A DNA stretch of 64,000 nt, taken from NCBI RefSeq assembly GCF_003014495.1, contig NZ_PYGC01000006.1, forward strand, positions 62,001 to 126,000, given 5' to 3'. This document shows, one piece after another, positions 9,320 to 17,801 of the stretch. Both the position numbers and the translations under genes were made by a program. Every line of letters starts with the position of its first letter. The stretch's first letter is position 1. The notes under the pieces were generated by a model, which did not search any database, was not told the origin of the DNA, and saw nothing but the letters and a program-made list of their open reading frames with translations. This DNA comes from Prolixibacter denitrificans (lineage in GTDB: Bacteria > Bacteroidota > Bacteroidia > Bacteroidales > Prolixibacteraceae).

Positions 9320-9430
9320 AAGGATGTCATCCCTATGGTGTTAACCAGCTTGCCAAACTTATATCATCCGCGCGGTCAGGACATGTCCTGACCCTAAATT
9401 CTTAGACTGTATCGGAGGGATGACATCCTT
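9320..9430. repeat. 111-bp inverted-repeat element with palindromic core
   Basis: A perfect 15-bp inverted repeat (9320-9334 and 9416-9430) bounds the element. Each arm itself contains the short palindrome GGATG-N-CATCC. In the middle, 9374-9393 is a perfect 20-bp palindrome centred on CATG. There is no coding sequence. This fits a small non-autonomous mobile or REPIN-like unit; copies elsewhere in the genome would be needed to prove mobility. Confidence 0.6.
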
Positions 9431-9533
9431 TTTCCACTCCCGAACCTTCTGATACGTAAAAAATCCGTTGCCAGCGATTTCAGACAAACAACGGATTTTG
9501 TTGTATCCGGTAAGCCGAAAGAACGATATCAGT

Positions 9534-10394
9534 TTACTTCTGGTTCAGTAATGCTTTGGGTAGATGCGTTATGGGCGTGATTTTCATATCGCGCACAAAT
9601 ACTTCGGCACCTTCCGATTGAATTTGAATTTTGCCTTTGGTCGCGGGTATTTCTTTCCCGTCAACCACCTGCCGGTTATGGAAAAGCACCATGTTTTTGT
9701 GTCCGTTCACCACATGAATACTCGTATCGCCAACGGTGTACAGGTCGATGGAAGTCCATTTTCCCGGAAGGCTTTCCCAGTCTTTGTCGCGCTGACAGCG
9801 CCAGAGGTCTCCGCCAAAAGTCACCAGCGGAGCTCCCACTTTGTAAGTGTAGAAACGGTTCTCGTTATTCGGCAAAGCCGGAATATCCGTATAAGCTGCG
9901 CCAACCGGATAAAAGTCGCCGCAATCCCGTTCCTGGATCTGGCATTCCAGTGAGCGCATCCAGGTGCTGGAGCCCACGCCAAACGGACCGCCGGAATGAT
10001 AGAGCAAACCACAGTCGCGCGGCGCTTCTGTTCTGGGGGCCCATTTTTTCTCACCCCATTTAAACTGGAGGTGAAAATGGTAGTTCCCGTACTCTTTCTG
10101 CGAAGCAATGCAGCCAAAAACCTGTCCCGAAATGCGGATGGCCGGCTCACCATCTTTTTCCACTACCGTGAAAACGGCCAACGGATCGTTATTCACTCCG
10201 AAAACAATCGAATCCGGAAACGGGTCGCCGTAATTGAGCCCGAGCTTTTGCAACGTATCATAAGGAGCCGTCAGGTAGGTATCCCATCCCGAAAGGTCTT
10301 TTCCGTTAAACATACTGGTAAATTGCGGCTGTTTTTCCTGTTGGCAGGAAACAAGTAGAATCAGGAATCCGAAAAGGAAGCTTAGCTTTTTCAT
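9534..10394 (-). CDS. DUF1080 lipoprotein (3-keto-disaccharide hydrolase family)
   Basis: 286-residue lipoprotein. A signal peptide with lipobox LVSC (Cys about residue 17) is followed by a single concanavalin-like jelly-roll domain. Family hallmarks are FTSMFNGKDLSGWDTY near the start, GVNNDPLAVFTVVEKDGEPAIRISGQ, FHLQFKWGEKKWAPR, LLYHSGGPFG, and a C-terminal EGAEVFVRDMKITPI. DUF1080 proteins include hydrolases acting on 3-keto-glycosides and are usually surface or periplasmic glycan-processing proteins. Here the gene is a singleton, bracketed by two repeat islands, with no oxidoreductase partner beside it. The specific substrate is unknown. Confidence 0.88.
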   Translation of the reverse strand: MKKLSFLFGFLILLVSCQQEKQPQFTSMFNGKDLSGWDTYLTAPYDTLQKLGLNYGDPFPDSIVFGVNNDPLAVFTVVEKDGEPAIRISGQVFGCIASQKEYGNYHFHLQFKWGEKKWAPRTEAPRDCGLLYHSGGPFGVGSSTWMRSLECQIQERDCGDFYPVGAAYTDIPALPNNENRFYTYKVGAPLVTFGGDLWRCQRDKDWESLPGKWTSIDLYTVGDTSIHVVNGHKNMVLFHNRQVVDGKEIPATKGKIQIQSEGAEVFVRDMKITPITHLPKALLNQK

Positions 10395-10501
10395 GAGTTT
10401 CGAGTTTAGTCAGATAAACAAAAATATAAAAATAACCGATGCGGCATGGCGAGGCCGATAAAGGAGGCCGTGGCAATCTGTTCCTGTTGTTGGGCTTCGC
10501 G

Positions 10502-10717
10502 GTTTCAGGTTACAGGTTGAAAGAGAGTTTTAAGTGTTAGGTGTTAAGTTTTAAGTAAGACTCCAGACAGGAGACATTAGACACGAGACTTTTGACTTTC
10601 GACTTGTTCCTATTGTTACGCTAGGCGGTTCCTGTTGTTACTATCGTTTCTGTGGTTACTATTGTTCTCCTTCGGTTCAATCTGTAGCGGCCAGGTAGGG
10701 CCACGATACATCGTGGC
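10502..10717. repeat. Second 7-bp/9-bp periodic island plus hairpin
   Basis: Fifteen consecutive heptamers stay in phase from 10502 to 10606 (for example GTTTCAG, GTTACAG, TTAAGTG, TTAGGTG, TTAAGTT, AGACTCC, AGACAGG, AGACATT, AGACACG). From 10628 to 10672 five nonamers are in phase (GTTCCTGTT, GTTACTATC, GTTTCTGTG, GTTACTATT, GTTCTCCTT). GCCACGA-TACA-TCGTGGC at 10700-10717 is a perfect 7-bp hairpin. The remainder of 10395-10991 shows no gene. Confidence 0.78.
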
Positions 10718-10991
10718 TGTGCAAAAAATAGGTTTCAGGTTACAGGCAATTTTACTTTTGCCTTTTGCCCTGTTCTTTGTTCCGCATCGCTTAGAGATCT
10801 CATTGTGTTCTTTTGTGTAACTCTTAGGGTTATGGTTAAAGAAAAAAAGGCTTCGCACAAATCTTACTTATCCAATTGTGTCCTTTTCCGGAGCAGGAGG
10901 AAAAATCAACATATCGTTAAAAATGGTGATTAACTCCCGAGTTCCGGTAGGAATGGGCTAATTTTGTAACCGGATATCGATTCCTGAAACT

Positions 10992-11759
10992 ATGGAGAAA
11001 GTAAGTACGCGAACCAAAGAACTAGCTTCTACACTGTTGGAAATAGGTGCTTTATTGATGAGCTCCGGCGCCAGCACCGGGCGTATTCGGGTGACCATTT
11101 CCCGGATTGCCGAAGCATTGGGCTACAACTCCGAATTGCTGGTCACGCACCGCGCCCTGATGCTTACGCTGGTGGAAGAGGAATCGCAGTACTTTTTTAG
11201 TAGCCTGAAACGAACTTCACCACACGGTGTTAATTTCAAAGTGGTTTCCGGTATCAGCCGGATGAGCTGGCGGGTCGTGGAAGAAGGCTGGGATATTCCG
11301 AAAATCAACGAAGAGATAGAACGGCTGCGTAGTTTACCACATTATCCCCGGTTGGTCATTTTGTTGCTGGTCAGTCTGGCCGGTGCTTCGTTTTGCCGGT
11401 TATTCGGAGGTGAAGCGACCGAAATGGGCGTGGCGTTTGTGGCCACCTTTGCCGGGTTATTTGTCAGGCAGGAGAGTGCGAAACGTTCCTTCAACGGTTA
11501 CATGTGTGTTTTCTTTGCCTCCCTCACTGCATCCTTGATTTCCGGTGCCTCCGTGAAGTGGGGACTGGGCGGTAACCCGGAATTGGCTTTTGCTACCTCG
11601 GTACTGTTTTTGATTCCCGGTGTACCGTTAATCAATTCATTCACCGATTTAATCGATGGCAACATCATGAACGGCTTGGTTCGTGGGGCGAACGGTATGA
11701 TTATCTCTTTTGCCATTGCGTTGGGCATGTTGGGAGCCATGATAATTTATAATATTTAG
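10992..11759 (+). CDS. YjjP-like subunit of split ThrE-type exporter
   Basis: 255 residues, the larger N-terminal half of the threonine/serine-exporter (DUF1212) fold. A cytoplasmic N-terminal domain comes first (about 1-110, with LEIGALLMSSGASTGRIRVTISRIAEALG, the family signature). About four or five membrane helices follow, starting at LVILLLVSLAGASFCRL. The segment VLFLIPGVPLINSFTDLIDGNIMNGLVRG is the conserved membrane loop of the family. The second half is encoded by the next gene, 3 bp downstream, so the two form one transporter. In E. coli the related YjjP/YjjB pair exports succinate, and ThrE in actinobacteria exports threonine and serine. The substrate here is not known. Confidence 0.88.
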   Translation: MEKVSTRTKELASTLLEIGALLMSSGASTGRIRVTISRIAEALGYNSELLVTHRALMLTLVEEESQYFFSSLKRTSPHGVNFKVVSGISRMSWRVVEEGWDIPKINEEIERLRSLPHYPRLVILLLVSLAGASFCRLFGGEATEMGVAFVATFAGLFVRQESAKRSFNGYMCVFFASLTASLISGASVKWGLGGNPELAFATSVLFLIPGVPLINSFTDLIDGNIMNGLVRGANGMIISFAIALGMLGAMIIYNI

Positions 11760-11762
11760 GCG

Positions 11763-12251
11763 ATGACGGAACTGTATCACTTTATGGAGATGGGCGTGTG
11801 GCTGGGATTTGCAGCCATCGGGTTTGCCGTGCTGTTCAACGTGCCGCAGCGTGCTTTGCCGGTTATCTGGCTGGTTGGAGCGCTGGGTGGAATCACCAAG
11901 CTGGTCATACTGCACTTCGGCGGCAACATCATTCTGGCTTCTCTGGCCGGAGCCACGCTGGTCGGTTTTCTGAGTATTCCCGCTGCCCATAGCAAACATG
12001 CACCGCCGTTGGTTTTTTCCATTCCTGCGGTCATTCCCATGGTTCCCGGTGCTTTTGCCTACCGGATGATGTTGGGCCTGATCAGGCTGGCCGGCGACAC
12101 GCACGCCGACAGCTACAGCGACATTCTGAATTCAGCCGTCAGTAATGGATTGAAGACCTTGTTCATTTTGCTGTCGCTGGCGGCAGGTGTTGCCATTCCC
12201 ATGCTGGTTACCCGGAAAGAGTCAGCCAAGAAGATGAAGATTATTAAATAG
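11763..12251 (+). CDS. YjjB-like subunit of split ThrE-type exporter
   Basis: 162 residues, essentially all membrane helices (about four or five). It carries the C-terminal ThrE_2-type pattern, including FNVPQRALPVIWLVGALGG and SIPAVIPMVPGAFAYRMMLG. It starts 3 bp after the YjjP-like gene, which implies translational coupling and a heteromeric transporter. The last codons and the stop fall in an inverted repeat (12231-12240 with 12252-12261). It ends 27 bp from the convergent proline iminopeptidase gene. Confidence 0.88.
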   Translation: MTELYHFMEMGVWLGFAAIGFAVLFNVPQRALPVIWLVGALGGITKLVILHFGGNIILASLAGATLVGFLSIPAAHSKHAPPLVFSIPAVIPMVPGAFAYRMMLGLIRLAGDTHADSYSDILNSAVSNGLKTLFILLSLAAGVAIPMLVTRKESAKKMKIIK

Positions 12252-12278
12252 TCTTCATCTTAAGCCAGATTGAACCGT

Positions 12279-13214
12279 TTATTTGTTCTCGGTTGTTATT
12301 CTTTCCAGTTCACTAATCAACGCTTTTTTAGTCTCCTCATCGGTTGAAGAGTGGCCGGCAATCGTTATATGCAGCTCTGAATTCTTCAATTTGGAATGCA
12401 ACCTGAATGCCTGTGCCGGAGGACAAATAAAATCATACCGTCCCTGCACGATGGAGGTCTTGATATGGGCGATTTTATCGATGTTGTTCATGATGAAATC
12501 TTCCGGCAAAAAGCAATCGTTTTTAATGTAATGGGCTTCCAATATCGCCATCGATTTGAACGAGAACGATTTCAATGATTCAGCCGGATCGGCAATTTTA
12601 TTGATGGTATAAAACGACATTTCATAATAGGCCCATTCATACGCATATTTTTCACTGAGTTCTTCATCATCCGACAGCATCTGTGTCAAATAGTAACTGA
12701 CCGGATTTTCTCCCTCGGGCACCAGTTTGGCAAACCGTTCCCACACATCGGGAAAGAAGTGCTTAATTCCACCGTTCATATAGTGATCAAGTCCGTATCG
12801 ATTGGCCAGCCAGATTCCCCGCAGGATTAAGCCCTTAACGCGTGCAGGCGAATGGATGGCATACACCAGTGCGAGGGTGCTTCCCCATGAACCGCCAAAA
12901 ACATAGACGCTTTCAAAACCTAAGTGGTCCAGTATTTTATTGATGTCGTCAATGAGGTCCTGCGTCGTGTTGTTCTCGATGGAGCCAAATGGTTTGCTTT
13001 GGGACGAGCCCCGTTGGTCGAAGAAAATCACATTGTACCTTTTTTCGTCGAAGAACTGTTTGTCTTTGTCTGAAAATCCTGCTCCGGGCCCGCCGTGCAG
13101 GAACAACACCGGAATTCCCTCCGGATTTCCATATAATTCGAAATAGAGCGAGTGCTGCTCCGAAACATCGATGTACCCTTTCTGGTAAGGTTGGTTGTTA
13201 ATTTCTGCTGTCAT
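12279..13214 (-). CDS. pip: Proline iminopeptidase-type alpha/beta hydrolase
   Basis: 311 residues, peptidase family S33. Seen are the oxyanion motif HGGPGAG (40-46), DQRGSSQS (66-73) and the nucleophile elbow GGSWGS with Ser109. The Asp-bearing GRYDFICPP comes later, and the catalytic His lies in IAGHSS near the C terminus. Family members release N-terminal proline, or related residues, from peptides in the cytoplasm. There is no signal peptide. The length fits the family (300-320 aa). The gene is a single unit convergent with the YjjP/YjjB pair. Confidence 0.88.
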   Translation of the reverse strand: MTAEINNQPYQKGYIDVSEQHSLYFELYGNPEGIPVLFLHGGPGAGFSDKDKQFFDEKRYNVIFFDQRGSSQSKPFGSIENNTTQDLIDDINKILDHLGFESVYVFGGSWGSTLALVYAIHSPARVKGLILRGIWLANRYGLDHYMNGGIKHFFPDVWERFAKLVPEGENPVSYYLTQMLSDDEELSEKYAYEWAYYEMSFYTINKIADPAESLKSFSFKSMAILEAHYIKNDCFLPEDFIMNNIDKIAHIKTSIVQGRYDFICPPAQAFRLHSKLKNSELHITIAGHSSTDEETKKALISELERITTENK

Positions 13215-13323
13215 AATGTATGATTATATCTTTCGAATTTGCTTAAATGATTTCGATTCGCCAAAAAGTATTGGGTGCCTGTCGTGGCTTATTGCCGCTA
13301 GAGACTAGGCAAACGGTCGCTGC

Positions 13324-13773
13324 TTAAACATCGTAATTCCATTTGTTTCTAATTTCGTCAAACTTACGATCAGCTTGACCATCTATATCGTCGCATGAAA
13401 AGTATGCTATATTTAGTGCTGCCCATAAACCCGGATATTTTTCAATGTCTTTCATTAATTGCACGGCTTCGTCTACCGATTGCTCTTTATGCTCGATCAT
13501 CAAATTCGCTGTTCGTACTATTGAGTCTAAAATAGGATGGGTAAAATTTTCTAAAGTTTTTTGGAGAAGGTGTTTAAGTCTTAATTCACCAATTTTCTCT
13601 ATATCTGAAAAAGGTGTACGCGCTAATTCCTCAATTACAATAAAAACGGAATTAAGAGAAATGCTTTTAGCTTCCTCAATCAAACGGTAACATTCTTCCA
13701 TATCATCATACGGAAAATTACAGTTGATTTTGTCTGCAAATTCAGCCTCCGTTTCTTCTCTTGTTTTTTTCAT
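13324..13773 (-). CDS. Hypothetical helical protein
   Basis: 149 residues, rich in charged amphipathic helices, with no signal peptide or membrane segment. A Cys-Asp-Asp run (FSCDDIDGQ) precedes the C terminus. I do not recognise the family. The start is ATG 13773. It has its own intergenic spacers on both sides (about 110 bp each) and no evident operon partner. Codon use is AT-rich compared with the neighbouring iminopeptidase gene. Confidence 0.6.
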   Translation of the reverse strand: MKKTREETEAEFADKINCNFPYDDMEECYRLIEEAKSISLNSVFIVIEELARTPFSDIEKIGELRLKHLLQKTLENFTHPILDSIVRTANLMIEHKEQSVDEAVQLMKDIEKYPGLWAALNIAYFSCDDIDGQADRKFDEIRNKWNYDV

Positions 13774-13879
13774 TCTTAAATAATAATCTCTCTTGTTAAT
13801 GTTTTGTTTTTCTATTCAACGCAATGGTAAAGCGAAGGCCATATTAATTATAAAGCACATTTCTTGCTATCAGCAAAAT

Positions 13880-14512
13880 CTATATTTTTTGAGGTAGTCT
13901 ATTTCTTTTCCACATTAGCCAAACACTCAGTGAAAGTTCGGCAATGAGCATAATAAACATAATGCTGATCGTGAATGTTTCAGGTAGATTGGTGCTATCA
14001 ACAAAAAAAACGATATATGTGAGCGATGTAAACATCAACAATATGCCAAGACTTTTCGGCATATAACCTGACTTGAGAACCGAATAACCCAGGACAAGGA
14101 TGTGTAAGGCGAAAAAAATGTATCCGAAAAGTTTTAAAGACGCATAGCCGTACACATCGATCATTTGAAATACCAAAGCGAACAACCCTATTATCAAAGT
14201 AGAAGCATATAGTACCCTGAGAGCCCCTGTATAGAATGCAAGCTTTTTATTCGCTGGTTTAAGCACCACATAAAGTGCAAGACCAATAATAGAATCCAGC
14301 ACAAGTACAAGTAGATAGCCTGTAACAGCAAATCCAAATGACTTTCTGTTAGCCTCAATGTCCTTCGCTAAAGCTGATGTATCCCCAGGTACAACAAAAT
14401 TTGCTAAGAGAAAATCATCAACTAATGTTACGATGGCAACCGAGGTTATAAACGAAATCCCTACAATAATTGCAGCCTTTCTTGGTGATAAATTAGAGAC
14501 ATAATTTTTCAT
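13880..14512 (-). CDS. DUF4386 family membrane protein
   Basis: 210 residues with six or so hydrophobic helices, beginning AAIIVGISFITSVAIVTLV. The order of helices and the loops (AKDIEANRKSFGFAVTGYLLVLVLD, VFQMIDVYGYASLKLFGYIFFALHILVLGYSVLKSGYMPKSLGILLM) match the DUF4386 pattern, in which a GY-x-PK-x-LG loop links late helices. Function is unknown for the family. It lies immediately left of the amt 3'-end remnant. Confidence 0.78.
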   Translation of the reverse strand: MKNYVSNLSPRKAAIIVGISFITSVAIVTLVDDFLLANFVVPGDTSALAKDIEANRKSFGFAVTGYLLVLVLDSIIGLALYVVLKPANKKLAFYTGALRVLYASTLIIGLFALVFQMIDVYGYASLKLFGYIFFALHILVLGYSVLKSGYMPKSLGILLMFTSLTYIVFFVDSTNLPETFTISIMFIMLIAELSLSVWLMWKRNRLPQKI

Positions 14513-14659
14513 AATAATTCCTTTTAGCAGAATTACAGCTTAATGGTTCTCATTTATCTCATTATCATCAATGAAGGTAGGTAATTTTTTTAGTAAAAAC
14601 GATGCTTCTGCGCTTATCCAATGGGATGGTAGTGTGTCGTGCGGTGATGTATCCAAAGA

Positions 14660-14701
14660 AAAACCCTTGGCCAGAGTCCACAGAGTCCAACCAAGGGTTT
14701 T
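14660..14701 (-). terminator. Terminator attached to the amt remnant
   Basis: AAAACCCTTGG (14660-14670) pairs perfectly with CCAAGGGTTTT (14691-14701), and the minus-strand transcript ends TTTTTCTTTGG. Its position relative to the amt remnant is the same as that of the terminator behind the intact amt (18072-18118), and the CAAGGGTTTT arm is shared. It was therefore carried along in the duplication. Confidence 0.7.
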
Positions 14702-14725
14702 ATAACTATTTTTCGTTTAGTATCT

Positions 14726-14864
14726 TATTGCCGGCGGGCCACTTCGCCGTGGAACACCAGGTCGAGGCCTTGCAGTTTGTCGGCCAGTTTCACTTTCACC
14801 GGTACCGGCACATTAATGGTTTTCAACATGGCGAGCGTGAAGACAAATCCCCAGGCGGCCGCCG
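14726..14864 (-). pseudogene. 3'-end remnant of an ammonium transporter gene
   Basis: 139 bp that align without gaps to the 3' end of the intact amt (18143-18281), stop codon included. I count 18 base differences, about 87% identity, with a 27-bp identical run at the stop end. The encoded tail differs from the intact one at only two or three residues (for example NVPVPV for NVLVPV, DKLQ for DELQ), so most changes are silent. Upstream coding sequence is absent: homology stops at about 14864 and unrelated DNA follows. It is too short to be functional. It could be the displaced original end of the amt gene after an insertion, or the last trace of a deleted paralogue. Confidence 0.85.
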
Positions 14865-14879
14865 GATGTTTTTGATTGT

Positions 14880-16874
14880 TTAATTTCTTTTTATATCACC
14901 TAGAGTGTTATTAGAAAATGTGTTACCATTCATGTTGGGGCTTGTGTTTGCCCCTAGATAGATTCCCCAGGATTCGGAATAGAAGAAGTCGCAGTTTGTT
15001 ATGACAGGTACACCTGATGGTGTTAAACTACAATTGACCATTCCCGATAATGATGAATAGCCTCCGCCATATGAGAAGGTACAGTTGTTTAAAATGGAAC
15101 CATTTGCCGTGCCATCATCAAAGAAAATGCCTTTCCATTGTCCGGGTGCCTCACTTCCTGCAGCAGCACTGGTAGTGAAGGTGATTTTTTCAGACGCAGT
15201 GCCATTGGCTACCAGGACACCAAATTGATTGGTTCCATATCCAATCCTAAACATTCCGGATTCCATCAATTTAATCATTGTTCCGGGCTCTATTGTGAGT
15301 TTTGCTGTGGTGGGGCTGATAATATTCACGACACCATTCACGACATAAGGACAAGTCTGTTTCCTCCAGGTTTCATCTGCCCGGGTATAGGTATCGGCGT
15401 TGACCTCAATGCCCAACGGGCTTTCAATGGTGTTATCGGTGCCGATGGTATGCGTGTTGTTGGCAAATATCTTTACCGCAAAAGAGTTATTATCATGTAG
15501 GTAATTTTGGGTAAAAGAATTGAAACTCCCCTTGATGCCGGCCCTGATGCCATAATTATCCGAATATCTGATTTCGCAATTTTCCATAGTCACGGAACAG
15601 TTATCCACCACTATCATCCCTTCGGATGAACTGTATCCTCCGCCATATTCAATGGTACAATATTTTAACGATGTATTGGGACTTGTACCGTCGTAAAAAC
15701 CAATCCGATCCCAGCTGCCGGGTGTTTCATTTGCTACCGCTGCAGAGGTAAACAAAATAGGTTCAGATGTCGTTCCTTCAGCAGTTAATGTCCCTGTTTT
15801 TGAACTTCCGTATGCCACCAGGATACTCGCATTTTCTTTTAGTTTGAGAATAACCCCGGGTGAGATATTTAAGGCGGCCCCGGTTGTGCTGCCAACATAA
15901 ACGTCTCCTTCAATGATATATGGAACCGATTGATTTAACCAGGCGGAGTTGTCCATCGTATAGTAACCCTCTTTTATTCCGATACTCAGATCCGAAGATA
16001 TACTGTTCCCGGTTCCGATGGAATTTACCGCGTTCGGAAAAAGGTGGATGGCAAAGCCATCGCAATCATTGATTTCGTTATTGACAAAGGATTGAAAGAA
16101 ACCGTCGCCATCAATGTTAAACCCTGATGAAGAGCTATGAGAAAATCTGCAATTTTCGATGACAAGTGAGGTGTTTTCAATGTTGATCATCGCACTGGAA
16201 CTGCTATAGCCACCGCCATAACTGACCTCACAATACTTCATGCTCGATGAGGTCATTGTTCCGTCTTTGAAGTTGATCAGGTCCCAATCTCCCGGTGATG
16301 GTAAACTGGCATTGGATGTGAACGCAATCGGTTTATCTGACGTGCCGTTTGCTATGAGAGCCGAGTTTTCACTGCTTTGGCCAATGATCAGCGATGTACC
16401 CTTTTTAAATTTAACCGTTGCTCCCGGCATAATGGTGAGCGTTGCGTTATTCAGATAAACATTGCTGGTAACCAGATGGGTACCCTCTTCCCAGACCTCG
16501 TCGGTATTGATATCCCCGGCGTGTTCAAGGACAGCGAAGGCCTCTACTTTCAGAGAAGTTGAGTGGCTGGCCGTATTGCCATCCGGATCGGTTATCGTTA
16601 ATACGACATTGTAACTGCCGGGAGAGGCATAAACGTGGACCGGACTTGTTTGGGTCGATGAACCACCATCTCCAAAATCCCAATAGTAGGATACGGAGAC
16701 TGCTTGCTTGGTACACGACGGGTTAAATGCAGCGTTTGTTCCTGCATAGATAACATCCGGGGATACTGAAAAACAGGCTTCCAGTACATTGGAATCGTTG
16801 CTTGATTGCTCCTCACAACCAAATAACACTGTCAGAACCGACAGTATCAGGAAAGTTAGTTTGAAAGTACGCAT
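14880..16874 (-). CDS. PKD-domain lipoprotein with triplicated parallel beta-helix
   Basis: 664 residues. The signal peptide has lipobox LFGC, followed by a Ser/Asn linker. A PKD domain occupies about 33-112 (YYWDFGDGGSST..SPVHVYASPGSYNVVLTITD). Three tandem beta-helix units of about 185 residues each then run from about 115 to the end. Each unit has the same landmarks: a start near W..Q..PY.I.G.V, then LTI.PG..IKL, L.A.GT...PI.FTS, PG.WD.I.F.DGT, C...YGGGYSS, and ENC...YS...GI. The protein ends within the third unit's last turn. It is probably a surface-anchored adhesive or carbohydrate-binding protein. The stop codon lies 15 bp from the amt remnant, and the gene sits between the two amt 3' copies with an AraC-type regulator gene upstream. 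Confidence 0.85.
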   Translation of the reverse strand: MRTFKLTFLILSVLTVLFGCEEQSSNDSNVLEACFSVSPDVIYAGTNAAFNPSCTKQAVSVSYYWDFGDGGSSTQTSPVHVYASPGSYNVVLTITDPDGNTASHSTSLKVEAFAVLEHAGDINTDEVWEEGTHLVTSNVYLNNATLTIMPGATVKFKKGTSLIIGQSSENSALIANGTSDKPIAFTSNASLPSPGDWDLINFKDGTMTSSSMKYCEVSYGGGYSSSSAMINIENTSLVIENCRFSHSSSSGFNIDGDGFFQSFVNNEINDCDGFAIHLFPNAVNSIGTGNSISSDLSIGIKEGYYTMDNSAWLNQSVPYIIEGDVYVGSTTGAALNISPGVILKLKENASILVAYGSSKTGTLTAEGTTSEPILFTSAAVANETPGSWDRIGFYDGTSPNTSLKYCTIEYGGGYSSSEGMIVVDNCSVTMENCEIRYSDNYGIRAGIKGSFNSFTQNYLHDNNSFAVKIFANNTHTIGTDNTIESPLGIEVNADTYTRADETWRKQTCPYVVNGVVNIISPTTAKLTIEPGTMIKLMESGMFRIGYGTNQFGVLVANGTASEKITFTTSAAAGSEAPGQWKGIFFDDGTANGSILNNCTFSYGGGYSSLSGMVNCSLTPSGVPVITNCDFFYSESWGIYLGANTSPNMNGNTFSNNTLGDIKRN

Positions 16875-16979
16875 AATCTATCTATTATGTTATGAATTAT
16901 GGACGGAAGATAATTAGGCGTAGCTCTTTAAAATTGTAAAAAATCGGCAGTCTGGCCCATTGATTATGAGTCAGTAACC

Positions 16980-17801
16980 CTACTTTCCAGAGTAAAACCT
17001 CGAAGAAAAAAGGTGGTGAAGGAAAAAGCCTTTCGGGGGTTCGCCGGCAAATTTTGAAAACTCTTTAATAAAATGGGCCTGGTCATGGTATCCAGCCTGA
17101 AAAACGATATCCTGCCAGTTGACATCTCCTGGCATTTGTTTTAATTTAAACACATAGTCAAACCGCAAAATTCTTGCATAATATTTCGGAGAAAATCCGA
17201 TTTGTTTCCGGAATTGGCGTTCAAGCGATGATAAACTTAGTCCCGATTCTTTTGATAATTGTGCGATATTGATAATACCTTTTGAAGCGATTAAGGCATT
17301 CTGCGCGTACTCAATCTTCCGACTGTTTCTGAAATCGATATTTCCAAGTTTTCTGACTAGAAACCGGTTAACCAGATCGATTTTCTCGTAGATAGACGAA
17401 GTGAGCATGATGCTGGCTCGCAGCTGAATGATTTCAGGTCCCAATAATTCGGTGCCGTCCACTGTCGAATTGGTAAATTCATATACCGCACTTCTCAAAA
17501 AATGATATAACCCCAACGGATAGAAATTCACTGCTATCGTGCCAATGTTGCCTAACGCCTCTATTATTATTGGCTGGTCTGTCAGCCCGGTAACAAAAGC
17601 CTGTGGCAATAACCGCTTACCATTTATCCGGTCGGTTTGTACACAGGGGTCTTTATAATGCAATAAAAGGCCTGCATAGCCATACGGTACAATCTTATTC
17701 CGGCCGGAATTCTCACTTTTGTCTACTTCCATTATTTGTATTGAATGGACATAGGTTTTCAGTTCGGCAGGGGGGCTAAATACTTTGAATAACATAGACA
17801 T
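16980..17801 (-). CDS. AraC-family transcriptional regulator
   Basis: 273 residues. The N-terminal half (about 1-150) is a ligand or sensing domain of the DUF6597 type (FSPPAELKTYVHSIQIMEVD; GLLLHYKDP; VTGLTDQPIIIEALG). The C-terminal half carries the two AraC helix-turn-helices: IAQLSKESGLSLSSLERQFRKQIG and WQDIVFQAGYHDQAHFIKEFSKFAG, followed by PPKGFF. The start may be ATG 17801 or ATG 17795. It is transcribed toward the beta-helix lipoprotein gene, 105 bp away, which is its likely target. Both lie between the duplicated amt ends. Confidence 0.88.
   Translation of the reverse strand: MSMLFKVFSPPAELKTYVHSIQIMEVDKSENSGRNKIVPYGYAGLLLHYKDPCVQTDRINGKRLLPQAFVTGLTDQPIIIEALGNIGTIAVNFYPLGLYHFLRSAVYEFTNSTVDGTELLGPEIIQLRASIMLTSSIYEKIDLVNRFLVRKLGNIDFRNSRKIEYAQNALIASKGIINIAQLSKESGLSLSSLERQFRKQIGFSPKYYARILRFDYVFKLKQMPGDVNWQDIVFQAGYHDQAHFIKEFSKFAGEPPKGFFLHHLFSSRFYSGK

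Noticed and set aside
9037-9330. Open frame of 97 codons on the minus strand
   Set aside because: It overlaps 7/9-bp repeats and the REP-like hairpin, has no domain or start signal, and is rich in residues expected from noncoding DNA.
10616-10858. Open frame of 80 codons on the minus strand
   Set aside because: It lies in the second periodic island; its composition reflects the repeats.
12231-12261. Inverted repeat across the yjjB stop codon as a terminator
   Set aside because: The 10-bp stem is perfect but AT-rich and has no T run on either side; it may be accidental.
14602-14883. Open frame of 93 codons on the plus strand across the amt remnant
   Set aside because: It is the antisense reading of the amt 3'-end copy, which explains it completely.
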